NCBI GenBank assembly: GCA_016719855.1
Contig: JADJYH010000019.1
Span: 18,324-82,323, forward strand
Origin: Saprospiraceae bacterium
Lineage (GTDB): Bacteria > Bacteroidota > Bacteroidia > Chitinophagales > Saprospiraceae
DNA: 64,000 nucleotides
Direction of reading: 5' to 3'
How positions within the stretch are numbered: the first letter of the stretch is position 1; each line of letters opens with the position of its first letter. The notes beneath the pieces are model-generated. The model was not told the DNA's origin. It did not search any database and saw only the letters and a list, made by a program, of their open reading frames with translations. Positions 28,301-37,408 of the stretch are shown piece after piece. Made by a program: the position numbers and the translations under genes.

Positions 28301-31218
28301 GTAACGATTGCGGTGTAGCTTGCTGCACCTGCCACAGGGGGCCAGGTAAAGGTCACGCTCGAAGTGGTCGGGTTACAGGATACTTGTGGCTGTGGCAGCG
28401 GAGTATCCACCTGCACGGAGGCAGTGGCGGGCGCCGAGGTGCAGCCGCTCAGGTTTGCCACCGAAACGGAAACCGTGTGCGGGCCAGCCGTTGACCAGAC
28501 CACGTCTTGCGGCCCTGCGCCAGTTCCTGGCGTTGCCGTTCCGCCATTAAAATTCCAAGTATAGGTCAGTCCTGCGCCCGTCGAGCCAGTGAAGGTGATG
28601 GTTGCCGCATCGCCTTCGCAAACTGGCGTTTGCGCCGTTAGGCTTGCCGTTGGCGTTTGGAAAACGTTGATTGTCAAAGTGTTGGAGAAAATGCAGTTGC
28701 CTTCGGCGTATGTCGCTGTGATGGTATTTGCGCCGATGGAAGCCTGGCTTGGGTCGAAAGTGCCAGCCGACGCATCCACGATGCCAGTGCCTGACCAGGT
28801 CAGTGTGCCACTACCGTTGCCGCCCGTTACCGTCGCTTGCAGGTCGAACGGGGCAGTCGCAGCATCCAGGCAAATATTGCTTACCGGCGAGGGTGTCACT
28901 GTCACCGTCGGGCAGGCAATTGCGGTGCAGGTTTGTTGCGCCGAGCTGTTGCCGCAGGTGTTCGTGCCGATGGCCTCCACTTGAACGGTCACGGATTGGC
29001 CGGGCGTCAGGCCCGTCACGAGGTACGAGGTAGCCGATTGCTGCGTTCCCGGTACGCTGGAAGTCACGTTGTAGCCGTTGTTGCCGGGCACGTTGTTCCA
29101 GGTGAATTGCACGGTGGAAGTGGTGGTCGTGCAGGAAATGACCGGTTGCGCCAGCGGATTTTCCACTGTGATAGTTTGGATGAAAACGGGCGACGTGCAG
29201 CCGTTTTCAGTCACCGTCAGCGTGATGGCCTTTTGCCCAGCAAACGGATAAGTTACCGTGTGCGGCCCAGGGCCAGTGCCGGGCGTGGCAGTTCCGCCAT
29301 CAAAAAACCAATTGTAAGTAGCGCCTGCGCTGCCCGTGCCTGTGTAGGTGACAATGACTGCATCGCTGAGGCAGCTCGGCGAAGTGGCGGTAAAGTTTGC
29401 CGTAGGCACGGGTTTAACGGTCAAGGTCACCCCGATTTCATCGGAGCAGTTGCCCTTCGTAGCCTTGTAGTAGTAGGTCGTGGTGACAGTTGGCGATACG
29501 TTTGTGTTCGACAGTTGGTTCGCTGGTGTCGCTGGCGTACCGCTGTGGATGGTGATGATGGCCGCCGTGTTGTTGAGGTCTTGGACGGCCACGTTCACGA
29601 GGTCAAACGACTGGCCGAGGCAGATGCTCGGCGGCGTACCGTTGAACGCTAAATCGGGCGGCACCACAGCATTTGCAACCGTCACTGAAGCGGTGGACGT
29701 GCAGGCTGGCGAGATGGTGTTGTCGCTTACTGTCACCGTGTAAGTGCCTGCCGTTGTGGCACTTATGCTCGATTGAGTGCTTGTGAATGTGTTCGGCCCC
29801 GACCAAGCGTAGGTCAAAATGCCAGGCCCCGAAGTCGCCGCTGACAGTGCTACCGAAGAAACGGTGCAAGTGAGTGCAGGCGGGTTGGCTGGGGTGATGA
29901 TGGCTGTTGGCGAGAGTACGTTGAAGGTCAAATGCACCACGCTGTCGCAGCCTTGCCAGGTTTGCAAATGGATGTACTGTTGGCTGGGCGGACAATATTG
30001 TTGCCCACCAATTGTCACGCAGTTGCCCGCACAGACCGTGGCCGTGTAGTCCACCGTATCGGGCTGGATGAAGCTCAGGGTTACCTGGATTAAGCTGTCG
30101 CAACCACGCCATGAGTTCAGTGTAACGGAGCCGGATGCGCAAACTGGCTGCCCGCCCACCGTGATACAATCGCCTTGGCAAACCGTTTGGTTGATGGCCG
30201 TTGGCGGAATGGCTGGCAAAATGGTGACAGTTACGGCATTGGACGAAAAATCGGCGCAAAATGGCGCTGTGCTGGACTCCAGTAGGGTGTCAATGTTGGT
30301 GAAGTTCATGTCGACAATGGATGGGAGCTGGTTCCCATGTATTATCAAGTAAGATAGTCCGTACACTTGGTAGTTCCCCGGTGGCTGTGAGGTCAGGTCG
30401 AGCGTTGGGATTAGGGATAGAATTACGTTATTCTGCACCAGCACGTAGGTGTACCCATAAATGGTGGAATCAGCCCCAAATAGGGGGCCGTCCGTGCCGT
30501 AGTTGGGCGGCAAGTCGAGCAGTAGGCTGGAGTCGCCGACACAACTTACTATTGGAGTGGAGTTTAACCCACCTCCATCTGATTCGCAGGCATAGCAGGA
30601 TTGGCCGCCTGCAAAAGTGAGGCTGAAGTTTTCGAGCATCCCAACGTCCATGTTGCACACGTCGAGTACCGAGAGGGTCCAGGTACCGTTGGCGGGTTGT
30701 CCCGGCACGTTGAAGTCGTCGAGGTCGCAGTTGGGTGCCTGGATGGCCCCAGTGATGGGGCTGGTCACGCCGCCGCAGGGTACTGTCCAGTTGCCGTTGA
30801 GGCAGCAGGTGCCAACTGAGCACGGCGCAGAGTTGCAGGCATATTCTGTGTTGTTGGTCAATGGTTTCGCCGTTCCTGGCACGATGCAGATTTCAGCATT
30901 ATCCTGCTGAGTGCCACAATCCCCGTAGTTGTTGCCCACGTCGGCCATGATGAGGTACTCCACCCCGCTGGGCGATGTGAGCGAAATGCTGAGGTCGCCA
31001 ATCCAAGTGTGGGTGATGGTGACGCAGACCTGGGTGAGTGGACTGAACTCAAGGTCGTCGGGGCCATTCACGGTCACGTCAAGATAGCCGTTGAACACAC
31101 CATTGTCGGTAATGGGAACGGGGCAATTGCCTGAAGTTACACAGTCGCACTGGGCGAAGAGTTGGGTGAACGTCCCGAAGGAGAACAACAACGCTGCAAG
31201 GATAAATTTGCCGGTCAT
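25332..31218 (-). CDS. Giant surface adhesin: P-domain, PKD/FN3 repeats, T9SS type B sorting domain; one frameshift
   Basis: About 1961 residues. Signal peptide (MTGKFILAALLFSFGTFTQLFAQ, first 23 residues), then a proprotein-convertase P-like domain (ITHTWIGDLSISLTSPSG...DVCNMDVGMLENFSLTF). The middle is at least four copies of a roughly 230-residue module. Each copy has a PKD-like part (YNWFFDGGTATPGTGPGPHT), an FN3-like part (FTWNNVPGNNGYNVTS...GLTPGQSVTVQV) and a Cys-containing part (CPTVTVTPSPVSNICL...GTLTWSGTGIVDASAGTFDP). The C-terminus YVPTAFSPNDDGVNDLF...VYKYEDFD is the gliding-type (type B) sorting domain. The frame breaks near 26567, where one base too many precedes VADLDGVGQ. Likely surface-anchored or secreted adhesin. 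Confidence 0.87.
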
Positions 31219-31681
31219 TTGTCTAGTTTTTGCGAGCTTAATCCAAGGGGGGCATGGAAATCATGCTCGTTCACGTGTGCAATGAAAAGGGAATCGGGTT
31301 AACCGATAAAAATTTTGGAAAGGAATATAGTGCGTAAAAATGGCGAACCCCAAGACTGGGAATAGGCATTCGTTTTGACCTCAAAAACTGATTGTCAATT
31401 ATTTATGCCAACAAAAAAATCGCAAAACATTGGAGCTAACAGGGAGGGGAAGGGGAATTCCATCAATGCCGAGGCATGAATTGGAAATCAGTCAAGTCCG
31501 TTTAAGATTTTCCAAATGTTTTAAACTCAAAAAACAGTGCCAAAAGCTGCCCGTCGGGAAAGTAAAAAGTAAAAAGTTGAAAGTAAAAAGGGGAAATGCC
31601 AAAAAATGGCAGTTCAGGCATTCGTGAGAAAATTATCTCGACCTCGGAGTGGGCGTAGGTTTGTAGGGAATTTGTGAAGCC
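31219..31681. other. Intergenic region upstream of the giant adhesin
   Basis: 463 bases. No supported gene. It contains the AGTAAAA word repeat at 31560-31590 and AT-rich sequence near 31390-31540. It must hold the adhesin promoter, but no clear TAnnTTTG box on the minus strand was found. Confidence 0.4.
31560..31590. repeat. AGTAAAA word repeat, copy 1
   Basis: A 31-base stretch of AAGTAAA/AAGTAAAA/AGTTGA words that recurs in inverted orientation, with one mismatch, at 36468-36498. Confidence 0.65.
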
Positions 31682-33153
31682 CTATTTTTTGCGGAGCAGG
31701 ACGCCTACCCAACTGAACCGGGTTTCCACCTCGTACAGCGAATCGAGGACAGGCACATCGTCAGGCTGCACGTAGTAGTAGTCGTAAAACCCGTCGGTGC
31801 GCAGCGTTTTTTCGTAAACGGGCGGCTCCGTGAAGTCGTACCCAAACCGTTTTTGGTAGTAGGTGGAGGCGGGGTGGTAGAGCCAATTGACGCCCAGTTT
31901 GACTTTCGTTCCCTTCGGGATTTTGGCGTCCATGTAGGCCATCATGTTTTTGGTTTCTGCATCGTAGCCCCACTCGCTAGTGTAGCGGAGCTGCGCCACC
32001 CGCCCGAAATGCACAACGCAAAACACGCCGACCAGCACTGCCAGCGCCACCCGCCACCCGCTGCGTTTTTGGGCCAGCAAATGTTTAAAAAACAAAAAAA
32101 CCACCAGCGAACAAAGCGGGATGAACATGATGGCCGTGCGGTCTACCTGGTAATTGGTGCCCAAAATCCAGTGCTGCGCAACGGCGGCCAGTGCGGCCAA
32201 AAGCGGCAGCAGCACGGCGGCTAGGTAAAATCGGGCTGACGTGTCCTTCGGTTTTTTTGAAAATTGGGCGACTGCCAGTCCGATAGCTGCCAGCAGCAGC
32301 AAGAAAAACAGCCCCCCAAATAGTTCGAGGTTGTACATCTTCAAGTAGCGACCGCCATATAAACTACAGTGTACCAGCGATTTGTAAGTGTCGTAAAATG
32401 ACTCCCTCCCCCACTCGAACTCGCCCCGCTCCCGAAGGATTCGGATGGGATTGTGCAGCAGCCAGCCCAGCAACGCCACGAAAGCCAAGCTTCCGCCAGC
32501 CGCCCATTTTGCCCTCGCTGCTTTGTTTTCGTCTTTGTCAAAAAAGCCAACAGCACCATGCCAGCGATGACCGCCAGCAGGCAAGCGAAGTAAACCAGCA
32601 GCGTGAAATTGCAAAGCACCGCCAGCGCAGCACCGCCGAGCGTTCCGAGCAATGGCCAAAGTCGCCCGCTCTCCACCCATCGGGCGAGGTAGTACAAGCT
32701 CACCATCATCATGCTCATGGCCAGCCCGTAGCCACGGGCCAGTGAGTGGAACTCCAGCAGGTAGGCATTGATGTTGAGCAGCAGGAAGCCGAACAAGGTT
32801 AGGTAGGAGGTATAAGGTATGATGTATGACGGGAGGCGTGGGGTATCCACCACCCATTTCACCAGTTTGAAAGAGAAAACAAGGTAAATGACATGCCCAA
32901 ACAAGGCAGGCAACCGGATGGCCAGTTCCGAGTCACCGAACAGCCCGACCGTGATTTTCATCCCCAAAACATAGAGCCAGTGGAGGTTGGCCGTGCCCCA
33001 GCATTCGGGGTTGGTGCGGCAGGTAAAAATGTCGTAGTTCGTCCAGATGGCGAAGGAGCCGCACTCGTCGTGGGTCAGTGACAGCAGGTGGGCACGGAGG
33101 GTGGTGTAGGTAAGCAGCAACAGCGGAACAATGCACAACAGACTGATTGGCAA
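31682..33153 (-). CDS. GT39/ArnT-like polytopic membrane glycosyltransferase, frameshifted
   Basis: Joined length about 490 residues with roughly ten membrane helices. After the first helix, LTHDECGSFAIW contains the acidic D-E pair (29-30) typical of GT-C transferases (PMT/ArnT-type), and LPALFGHVIYLVFSF matches the second helix region. The C-terminal 150 residues form a periplasmic domain (VKLGVNWLYHPASTYYQKRF). The frame breaks in the A6 run 32540-32545 (T6 on the coding strand); with seven, AFFDKDENKAARAKW follows smoothly. The family moves sugars from polyprenyl phosphates onto lipids or proteins; the acceptor is unknown. Confidence 0.72.
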
Positions 33154-33297
33154 CCATTTACGATAAAATTTGATTTAAGATTGCTGAATTACTGCTTTAA
33201 GATGTCGAAGTTTGTTCGAAGCCGTTCAGGTCAATCTGAAATCTGTTAACCATGCCAGCCGAAATCTTAAATCAAAAAAAACAAAGTCAAGTGGGCA

Positions 33298-33946
33298 TCA
33301 AAGCCTTGCAATCACCGTTTTGTTGCCTTTCACTTTCTGGCCCATCGCCACTTCGATTTTGGCATCAAGGGGCAGGAACAAGTCCAACCCGGGAGCCGAA
33401 CTTGATGAAGCCGAAGTCCTTGCCTTGGAGCACTTTATCGCCCTCGCTCACGTAGTGTACGATGCGCTTGGCAACGGCACCCGCAATCTGACGAAGTAGC
33501 ACCTCGTCCTCGCCGTTGTCAATCACGAGCGTGGTGCGTTCGTTTTCGCTCGACGATTTTGGGTGCCAGGCCACGAGGTATTTGCCAGGATGGTAGCGGA
33601 AGTAGTTCACCGTGCCGCTGACCGGGTTACGGTTCACGTGGACGTTGGTTGGCGACATGAAAATGGACACTTGCAGTCGCTTGTCGTCAAAGTATTCGCC
33701 CTCGTGCGCCTCTTCGATGACCACGATTTTGCCATCGGCAGGGGCATAAACGAGGTTGTCGTCGGCCACCATGATTTCACGGAGGGGGTTTCTAAAGAAC
33801 TGCAAAACCAGCAGAAAAAGCACGAAAGAGACGATGCTCGATATGGTAAGATAGTCTGGCAAATACCAATAAATCAAGAAGTTAAGAACGAGAAGAATAG
33901 ACGTAAACGAGATAAGAATCTTGTGACCTTCCTTGTGAATTTTCAT
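33298..33946 (-). CDS. psd: Phosphatidylserine decarboxylase family protein, frameshift near the C-terminus
   Basis: Corrected length about 215 residues, the short PSD type. N-terminal helices (ILISFTSILLVLNFLIYWYL; IVSFVLFLLVLQFF) are followed by the core: YAPADGKIVVIEEA, SIFMSPTNVHVNRNPVSG and GFIKFGSRV, where the Gly-Ser bond is the expected self-cleavage site forming the pyruvoyl group. One extra G near 33405 in the uncorrected frame gives a false end (GLVPAP). Removing it yields VDLFLPLDAKIEVAMGQKVK and the stop at 33298. Makes phosphatidylethanolamine at the inner membrane. Confidence 0.85.
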
Positions 33947-34022
33947 TGCTTTTTAAAAATTTTAACGCGGAACCCAAAACTTCCGCTAACAGGGCTTACG
34001 ACTTGCGTGGCATTTGGGGTGG

Positions 34023-34030
34023 CAAAAGTA
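34023..34030 (-). promoter_or_regulatory. Putative Bacteroidota -7 box before psd
   Basis: CAAAAGTA (minus TACTTTTG) matches TAnnTTTG and lies about 77 bases before the psd ATG at 33946. Confidence 0.35.
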
Positions 34031-34054
34031 GTGTAGATTTTCCGCTTTTTTTCT

Positions 34055-34870
34055 TCAAATTCGATGACCGGTCAAGTTGTTGTTTTCCAGCACGTACAAC
34101 ATGCCGTTGGTCACGTGTACTTTGCTTGCCTGGCCCAACTCAAACGGCAGTGAAAATGGCCTTTCGAGCAGTGCCGCCAAGTGGAATGACCAAAGCTGGC
34201 GGTCACGAGAATAAATCAACTGGCCGTCCATCACCTGAAACTCCGTCAGGCCGGGCAGTGGGATGGTCTTTCGGTACTGCCCGAAAGCATCGAACACCAA
34301 TACTCCCACGGCAGGGTCGCTGACGAATACCGTTTGCTCCCGCTCCACCAAAAAAACCGGGTGCAACGGTTGTCCGGTGGCGAGGCTCAGGTCGCCACTA
34401 CTGGCCATAACCGTGCCGTCCGCATCAATTTTTTTTAGCAAAAAATTCGTCTCGTCGTATACCCAGAGCAGCCCATCGCTGGCCATGCCGACGGCCCTCA
34501 CGCCTTGAAACCCCAGCTGGTACAAGTTTAACTGCCCATTGGCGGCCAGGGTGCGGTCGAGCATCAGCACAGTCTGGTGTTCCGGGAAAAAAAGCAGCAA
34601 GCGAAAAGGGTTGGTGGCATCGAGCAAGCTGGCCTCGCCGAGCGTCCGATTTGGGTATCGGAACTGCTCCAAGCCGTCGGGCGTGTACTTAACTACTTGA
34701 TTGTCAAGTGTCAAGGTGTAGATATTGCCAAGGTTGTCGGTGGTGAAATTCTTTATTTTTTCGGGGAAAACGGGGGGGGATTGGGCGTGGACGGCAGGCA
34801 TTTTTACGAAGGAAAAAAGGAGGAGAAGCAGCAGGAGCTTGTAGCTGCCAAACTTGTTTGGCTGGCTCAT
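34055..34870 (-). CDS. Secreted beta-propeller-like protein, function unknown
   Basis: 271 residues from the ATG at 34870. This start gives a signal peptide (KLLLLLLLFSFVKMPAVHA) and avoids overlap with lpxH; an upstream ATG at 34954 would overlap lpxH by 35 bases. The mature part shows repeated NHL/YVTN-like strands (TTDNLGNIYTLTLDNQVVKY; AVGMASDGLLWVYDE; VFVSDPAVGVLVFDAFGQ). It resembles small secreted propeller proteins found beside lpxH in Bacteroidota. The start codon lies in the loop of a 29-bp palindrome (34839-34910), so its first ten codons are part of a hairpin arm. Confidence 0.62.
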   Translation of the reverse strand: MSQPNKFGSYKLLLLLLLFSFVKMPAVHAQSPPVFPEKIKNFTTDNLGNIYTLTLDNQVVKYTPDGLEQFRYPNRTLGEASLLDATNPFRLLLFFPEHQTVLMLDRTLAANGQLNLYQLGFQGVRAVGMASDGLLWVYDETNFLLKKIDADGTVMASSGDLSLATGQPLHPVFLVEREQTVFVSDPAVGVLVFDAFGQYRKTIPLPGLTEFQVMDGQLIYSRDRQLWSFHLAALLERPFSLPFELGQASKVHVTNGMLYVLENNNLTGHRI

Positions 34871-34910
34871 TGGACTTTCACAGCCAGCCAAACAAGTTTG
34901 GCGGCTACAA
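34839..34910. repeat. 29-bp palindrome (CCAAACTTG) with a start codon in its loop
   Basis: Arms 34839-34867 and 34882-34910 match with one mismatch; the loop is 14 bases. The minus-strand ATG at 34870-34868 of the propeller gene sits at the edge of the loop. The element separates this gene from lpxH. Confidence 0.8.
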
Positions 34911-34919
34911 AGTGGCTGA

Positions 34920-35684
34920 TTATTTCCCAAAAACTTTCCCATTTTCATTTTCAAAAAAACGAAGTTGCAAATCGTGGCCGTCGAAGACGCCGTAGGAATT
35001 AAACGCCAGCCAGTCGCCTAAGTTGATGTAACGGCTCGTTCCGTTTTTAAGTGTGTAGTCAATGGGCAGGTGGCGGTGGCCAAAAACGAAAAAATCAATG
35101 TCGGGTGCTTGCTCAAGGTAACTGTTGCAGAAGCCAACGAGCCGCTCCCGCTCCTCGCCCTGGAACTTTGGGTCGGAGGGGTTGGCCTTCCGGCTGGTGC
35201 CACTGAAGGTATCCATCAGCCACAGCCCACCGTTGGGGTGCAGCCGCTCGAACAGCCACTGGCAGGTGCGGTTGGAGAACACGGACTTGATGAATTTGTA
35301 CCCGTAGTCGCCCGAGCCCAGCCCGTCGCCATGACCGATGAAGAATTTTTTGCCCGAAAACTCCCGCACGATTGGCTCCCGATAGGTGGGAATGCCCAGT
35401 TCGTCCTCGAAATAGCGGAACACCCACATGTCGTGGTTGCCGGTGAAAAAATAGATGGGCAGCCCCTTTTCCCGCAAATCAGCCAGCTTGCCAAGCAAGC
35501 GCAGATAGCCCTTCGGCACCACCTTCCGGTACTCAAACCAGGAATCGAAGACGTCGCCAACGAGGTAGAGCGCCTCGGCGTCAGGGGCAATCGTGTCCAA
35601 CCAGCGCACGATTTGGCGCTCCCGCTCTCGGCTGGTCAGTCTGCCGTCGGAGCCGAGATGGAAATCAGAGGCGAAGTAAATCAT
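34920..35684 (-). CDS. lpxH: UDP-2,3-diacylglucosamine diphosphatase
   Basis: 254 residues from the ATG at 35684; the frame reads upstream only through the GAGGTAT palindrome. Metallophosphoesterase motifs are complete: ASDFHLG (D and H), LVGDVFDSW, FTGNHDMW, FIGHGDGLG and FGHRHLP. The insertion with RTCQWLFERLHPNGG fits LpxH-type cap residues. It hydrolyses UDP-2,3-diacylglucosamine to lipid X at the inner membrane in lipid A synthesis. Some Bacteroidota homologues are only called UDP-2,3-diacylglucosamine diphosphatase family, so the precise role is likely but not proven. Confidence 0.87.
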   Translation of the reverse strand: MIYFASDFHLGSDGRLTSRERERQIVRWLDTIAPDAEALYLVGDVFDSWFEYRKVVPKGYLRLLGKLADLREKGLPIYFFTGNHDMWVFRYFEDELGIPTYREPIVREFSGKKFFIGHGDGLGSGDYGYKFIKSVFSNRTCQWLFERLHPNGGLWLMDTFSGTSRKANPSDPKFQGEERERLVGFCNSYLEQAPDIDFFVFGHRHLPIDYTLKNGTSRYINLGDWLAFNSYGVFDGHDLQLRFFENENGKVFGK

Positions 35685-35691
35685 AAAAGTT

Positions 35692-35745
35692 ATGAGGTAT
35701 GAGGTATGGGGTATGGGGCACGTCATGACATACCTCATACCTCAT
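35692..35745. repeat. 17-bp palindrome of GAGGTAT words overlapping a stop codon
   Basis: ATGAGGTATGAGGTATG (35692-35708) and its exact reverse complement (35729-35745) enclose a 20-base loop. The stop codon of the dioxygenase gene (35742-35744) lies inside the right arm, and the left arm ends eight bases before the lpxH start. Confidence 0.75.
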
Positions 35746-36254
35746 ACCTGTTTCATCACCGTGCCGCAGTGTTTGCAAGTGCGGTGCTCCTCGGAGGCCA
35801 TGAATTCTTGAATAGCGGCTTTGATTTGAGTACCAATGTCCTTGAGCGGAAAACCAGCTTCGTAGAGCTTGTGATTACAGTTTTCGCAGAACCACATCAA
35901 CTTGTCCACCTCGCCGGGGTTGCGGTATCGCTCGATGACGATGCCGACGGTGTTGGCGGGGCGCTGCGGGGAGTGCGGGATGCGGGGCGGAAGCAGGAAC
36001 ATATCGCCCTCCCGGATGTGGATGGTCTCCGGCTGGCCGTCCTCGTTGATGATTTTCACGGAAATGTCGCCCTGAAGCTGATAAAAAAGCTCCTCGCCGT
36101 CTTCCCAATGGTAGTCCTTACGGCCGTTGGGACCGCCGACCATCATCACGATATAGTCTTTGTTATCAAGGTAGATCTGCTTGTTGCCAACGGGCGGCTG
36201 GAGCAGGTGGCGGTTCTCCTCCGCCCATTTGAGTACGTTGAAAGGCTTTTGCAT
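35742..36254 (-). CDS. nbaC: 3-hydroxyanthranilate 3,4-dioxygenase
   Basis: 170 residues, cupin fold. The mononuclear iron ligands are His49, Glu55 and His94 (YHWEDGEELFYQ; LLPPRIPHSPQRP). The C-terminal rubredoxin-like site CENC (123-126) and CKHC (160-163) is characteristic of the bacterial enzyme. It opens the ring of 3-hydroxyanthranilate in tryptophan/kynurenine breakdown, leading to quinolinate and NAD. No other kynurenine pathway gene is in the window. The last two codons and the stop fall in a palindromic repeat. Confidence 0.94.
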   Translation of the reverse strand: MQKPFNVLKWAEENRHLLQPPVGNKQIYLDNKDYIVMMVGGPNGRKDYHWEDGEELFYQLQGDISVKIINEDGQPETIHIREGDMFLLPPRIPHSPQRPANTVGIVIERYRNPGEVDKLMWFCENCNHKLYEAGFPLKDIGTQIKAAIQEFMASEEHRTCKHCGTVMKQV

Positions 36255-36255
36255 G

Positions 36256-36310
36256 ATTTCGGATTTACTTTCGTGAACCTTCGGTTTCGGGATTTCGGAT
36301 TTCGGATTGG
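36256..36310. repeat. ATTTCGG words in the leader of the dioxygenase gene
   Basis: Copies of ATTTCGG at 36256-36265 and a tandem run at 36290-36310 lie just upstream of the minus-strand start at 36254. The same word builds the palindrome at 37296-37395. Confidence 0.55.
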
Positions 36311-36467
36311 GAGCCAGCCGAAATTCAAAATCCTGCGTTTAATGAATTACTTTCGCCCATGATTTGAGACTTTGTTTTGCCCTGCGGGCAATTTTGCTAG
36401 GGGCAAATGAACGCATTTTTTCAACCAAAGAAAAAGGCAAAATGAGCAAGTGGAGCATCGCCCCCTA

Positions 36468-36498
36468 CTTTTTACTTTGAACTTTTTACTTTTTACTT
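36468..36498. repeat. AGTAAAA word repeat, copy 2 (inverted)
   Basis: Reverse complement of 31560-31590 with one mismatch over 31 bases. It ends eight bases before the ATG of the SDR gene at 36507, occupying the place of a ribosome binding site. Confidence 0.65.
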
Positions 36499-36506
36499 CG
36501 CCATAA

Positions 36507-37292
36507 ATGAATTTAAACCTAACTGGCAAAAACGCCCTCGTGGGCGGCAGCAGCAAGGGAATCGGGCGGGCAGTGGCCATCGAATTGGCGCTGCTTGGCG
36601 CAAACGTCACGCTTGTATCCCGCAGCCCAGAGCGGCTTTCGGAAGCACTGGCCGAACTGGACACCTCACAGGGCCAGCAGCACGACTTCCTCGTCGCCGA
36701 CTTCGCCGACCCCGCCGATTTGCACAAAAAAGTACACGGCCTGGTCACTGGCAAGCCCATCCACATCCTCATCAACAATACGGGCGGCCCTCCGGGCGGG
36801 CCTGCCTCGCAGGCGCAGGTCGGGGAGTTTTTGCAGGCGTTCAACAACCACCTCATCTGCAACCACACGCTGATGCAGCTCGTGGTGCCGGGCATGAAGG
36901 CCGAGGGCTTTGGACGCATCATCAACATCATTTCCACCTCCGTGAAGCAGCCCATCGAAGGCCTCGGCGTGTCAAACACCATCCGTGGCGCCGTGGCCAA
37001 CTGGGCGAAGACGCTCGCCACCGAACTTGGCCCGCATGGCATCACCGTGAACAACGTGCTGCCCGGCTCCACGATGACAGGACGGCTGGAAGAAATCGCC
37101 ACCGCCAATGCCGCCAAAACTGGCGGCTCAACGGAGGCTATTTTTGAACATTGGATGAAAGAAATCCCGCTCCGGCGCATCGCCGCACCGAGCGAAGTAG
37201 CGGCGGCCGTGGCGTTTTTGGCTTCTCCGGCCGCCTCGTACATTTCCGGCATCAATTTGCCAGTGGACGGTGGGCGGACGAAATCATTATAA
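36507..37292 (+). CDS. SDR-family oxidoreductase with an altered catalytic motif
   Basis: 261 residues, Rossmann fold. The cofactor motif is GGSSKGIG (13-20), then NNTGGPPGG (90-98) and IINIISTSV (138-146). The usual Tyr-x-x-x-Lys is absent: the aligned positions read SNTIR (156-160), so Tyr is Ser156 and Lys is Arg160. ELGPHGITVNNVLPGSTMT and the C-terminal ISGINLPVDGG are normal. Such variants form a recognised branch near 3-oxoacyl-ACP reductases; whether they are oxidoreductases is unclear. Substrate unknown. An ATTTCGG palindrome starts three bases after its stop. Confidence 0.85.
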   Translation: MNLNLTGKNALVGGSSKGIGRAVAIELALLGANVTLVSRSPERLSEALAELDTSQGQQHDFLVADFADPADLHKKVHGLVTGKPIHILINNTGGPPGGPASQAQVGEFLQAFNNHLICNHTLMQLVVPGMKAEGFGRIINIISTSVKQPIEGLGVSNTIRGAVANWAKTLATELGPHGITVNNVLPGSTMTGRLEEIATANAAKTGGSTEAIFEHWMKEIPLRRIAAPSEVAAAVAFLASPAASYISGINLPVDGGRTKSL

Positions 37293-37295
37293 TTT

Positions 37296-37395
37296 CGGAT
37301 TTCGGATTTCGGATTTCGGATTGAGTTCCTCGGCACTACAACGACTTTGTGGTTCTTGGTAGGCCTCCAATCCGAAATCCGCAATCCGAAATCCG
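37296..37395. repeat. 28-bp palindrome of ATTTCGG words
   Basis: Arms 37296-37323 and 37368-37395 are complementary with one mismatch; the loop is 44 bases. The left arm is four tandem CGGATTT units. It lies between the stop of the SDR gene (37292) and the GTG start of the DUF3137 gene (37409). Confidence 0.75.
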
Positions 37396-37408
37396 CAATC
37401 TTCTTGCG

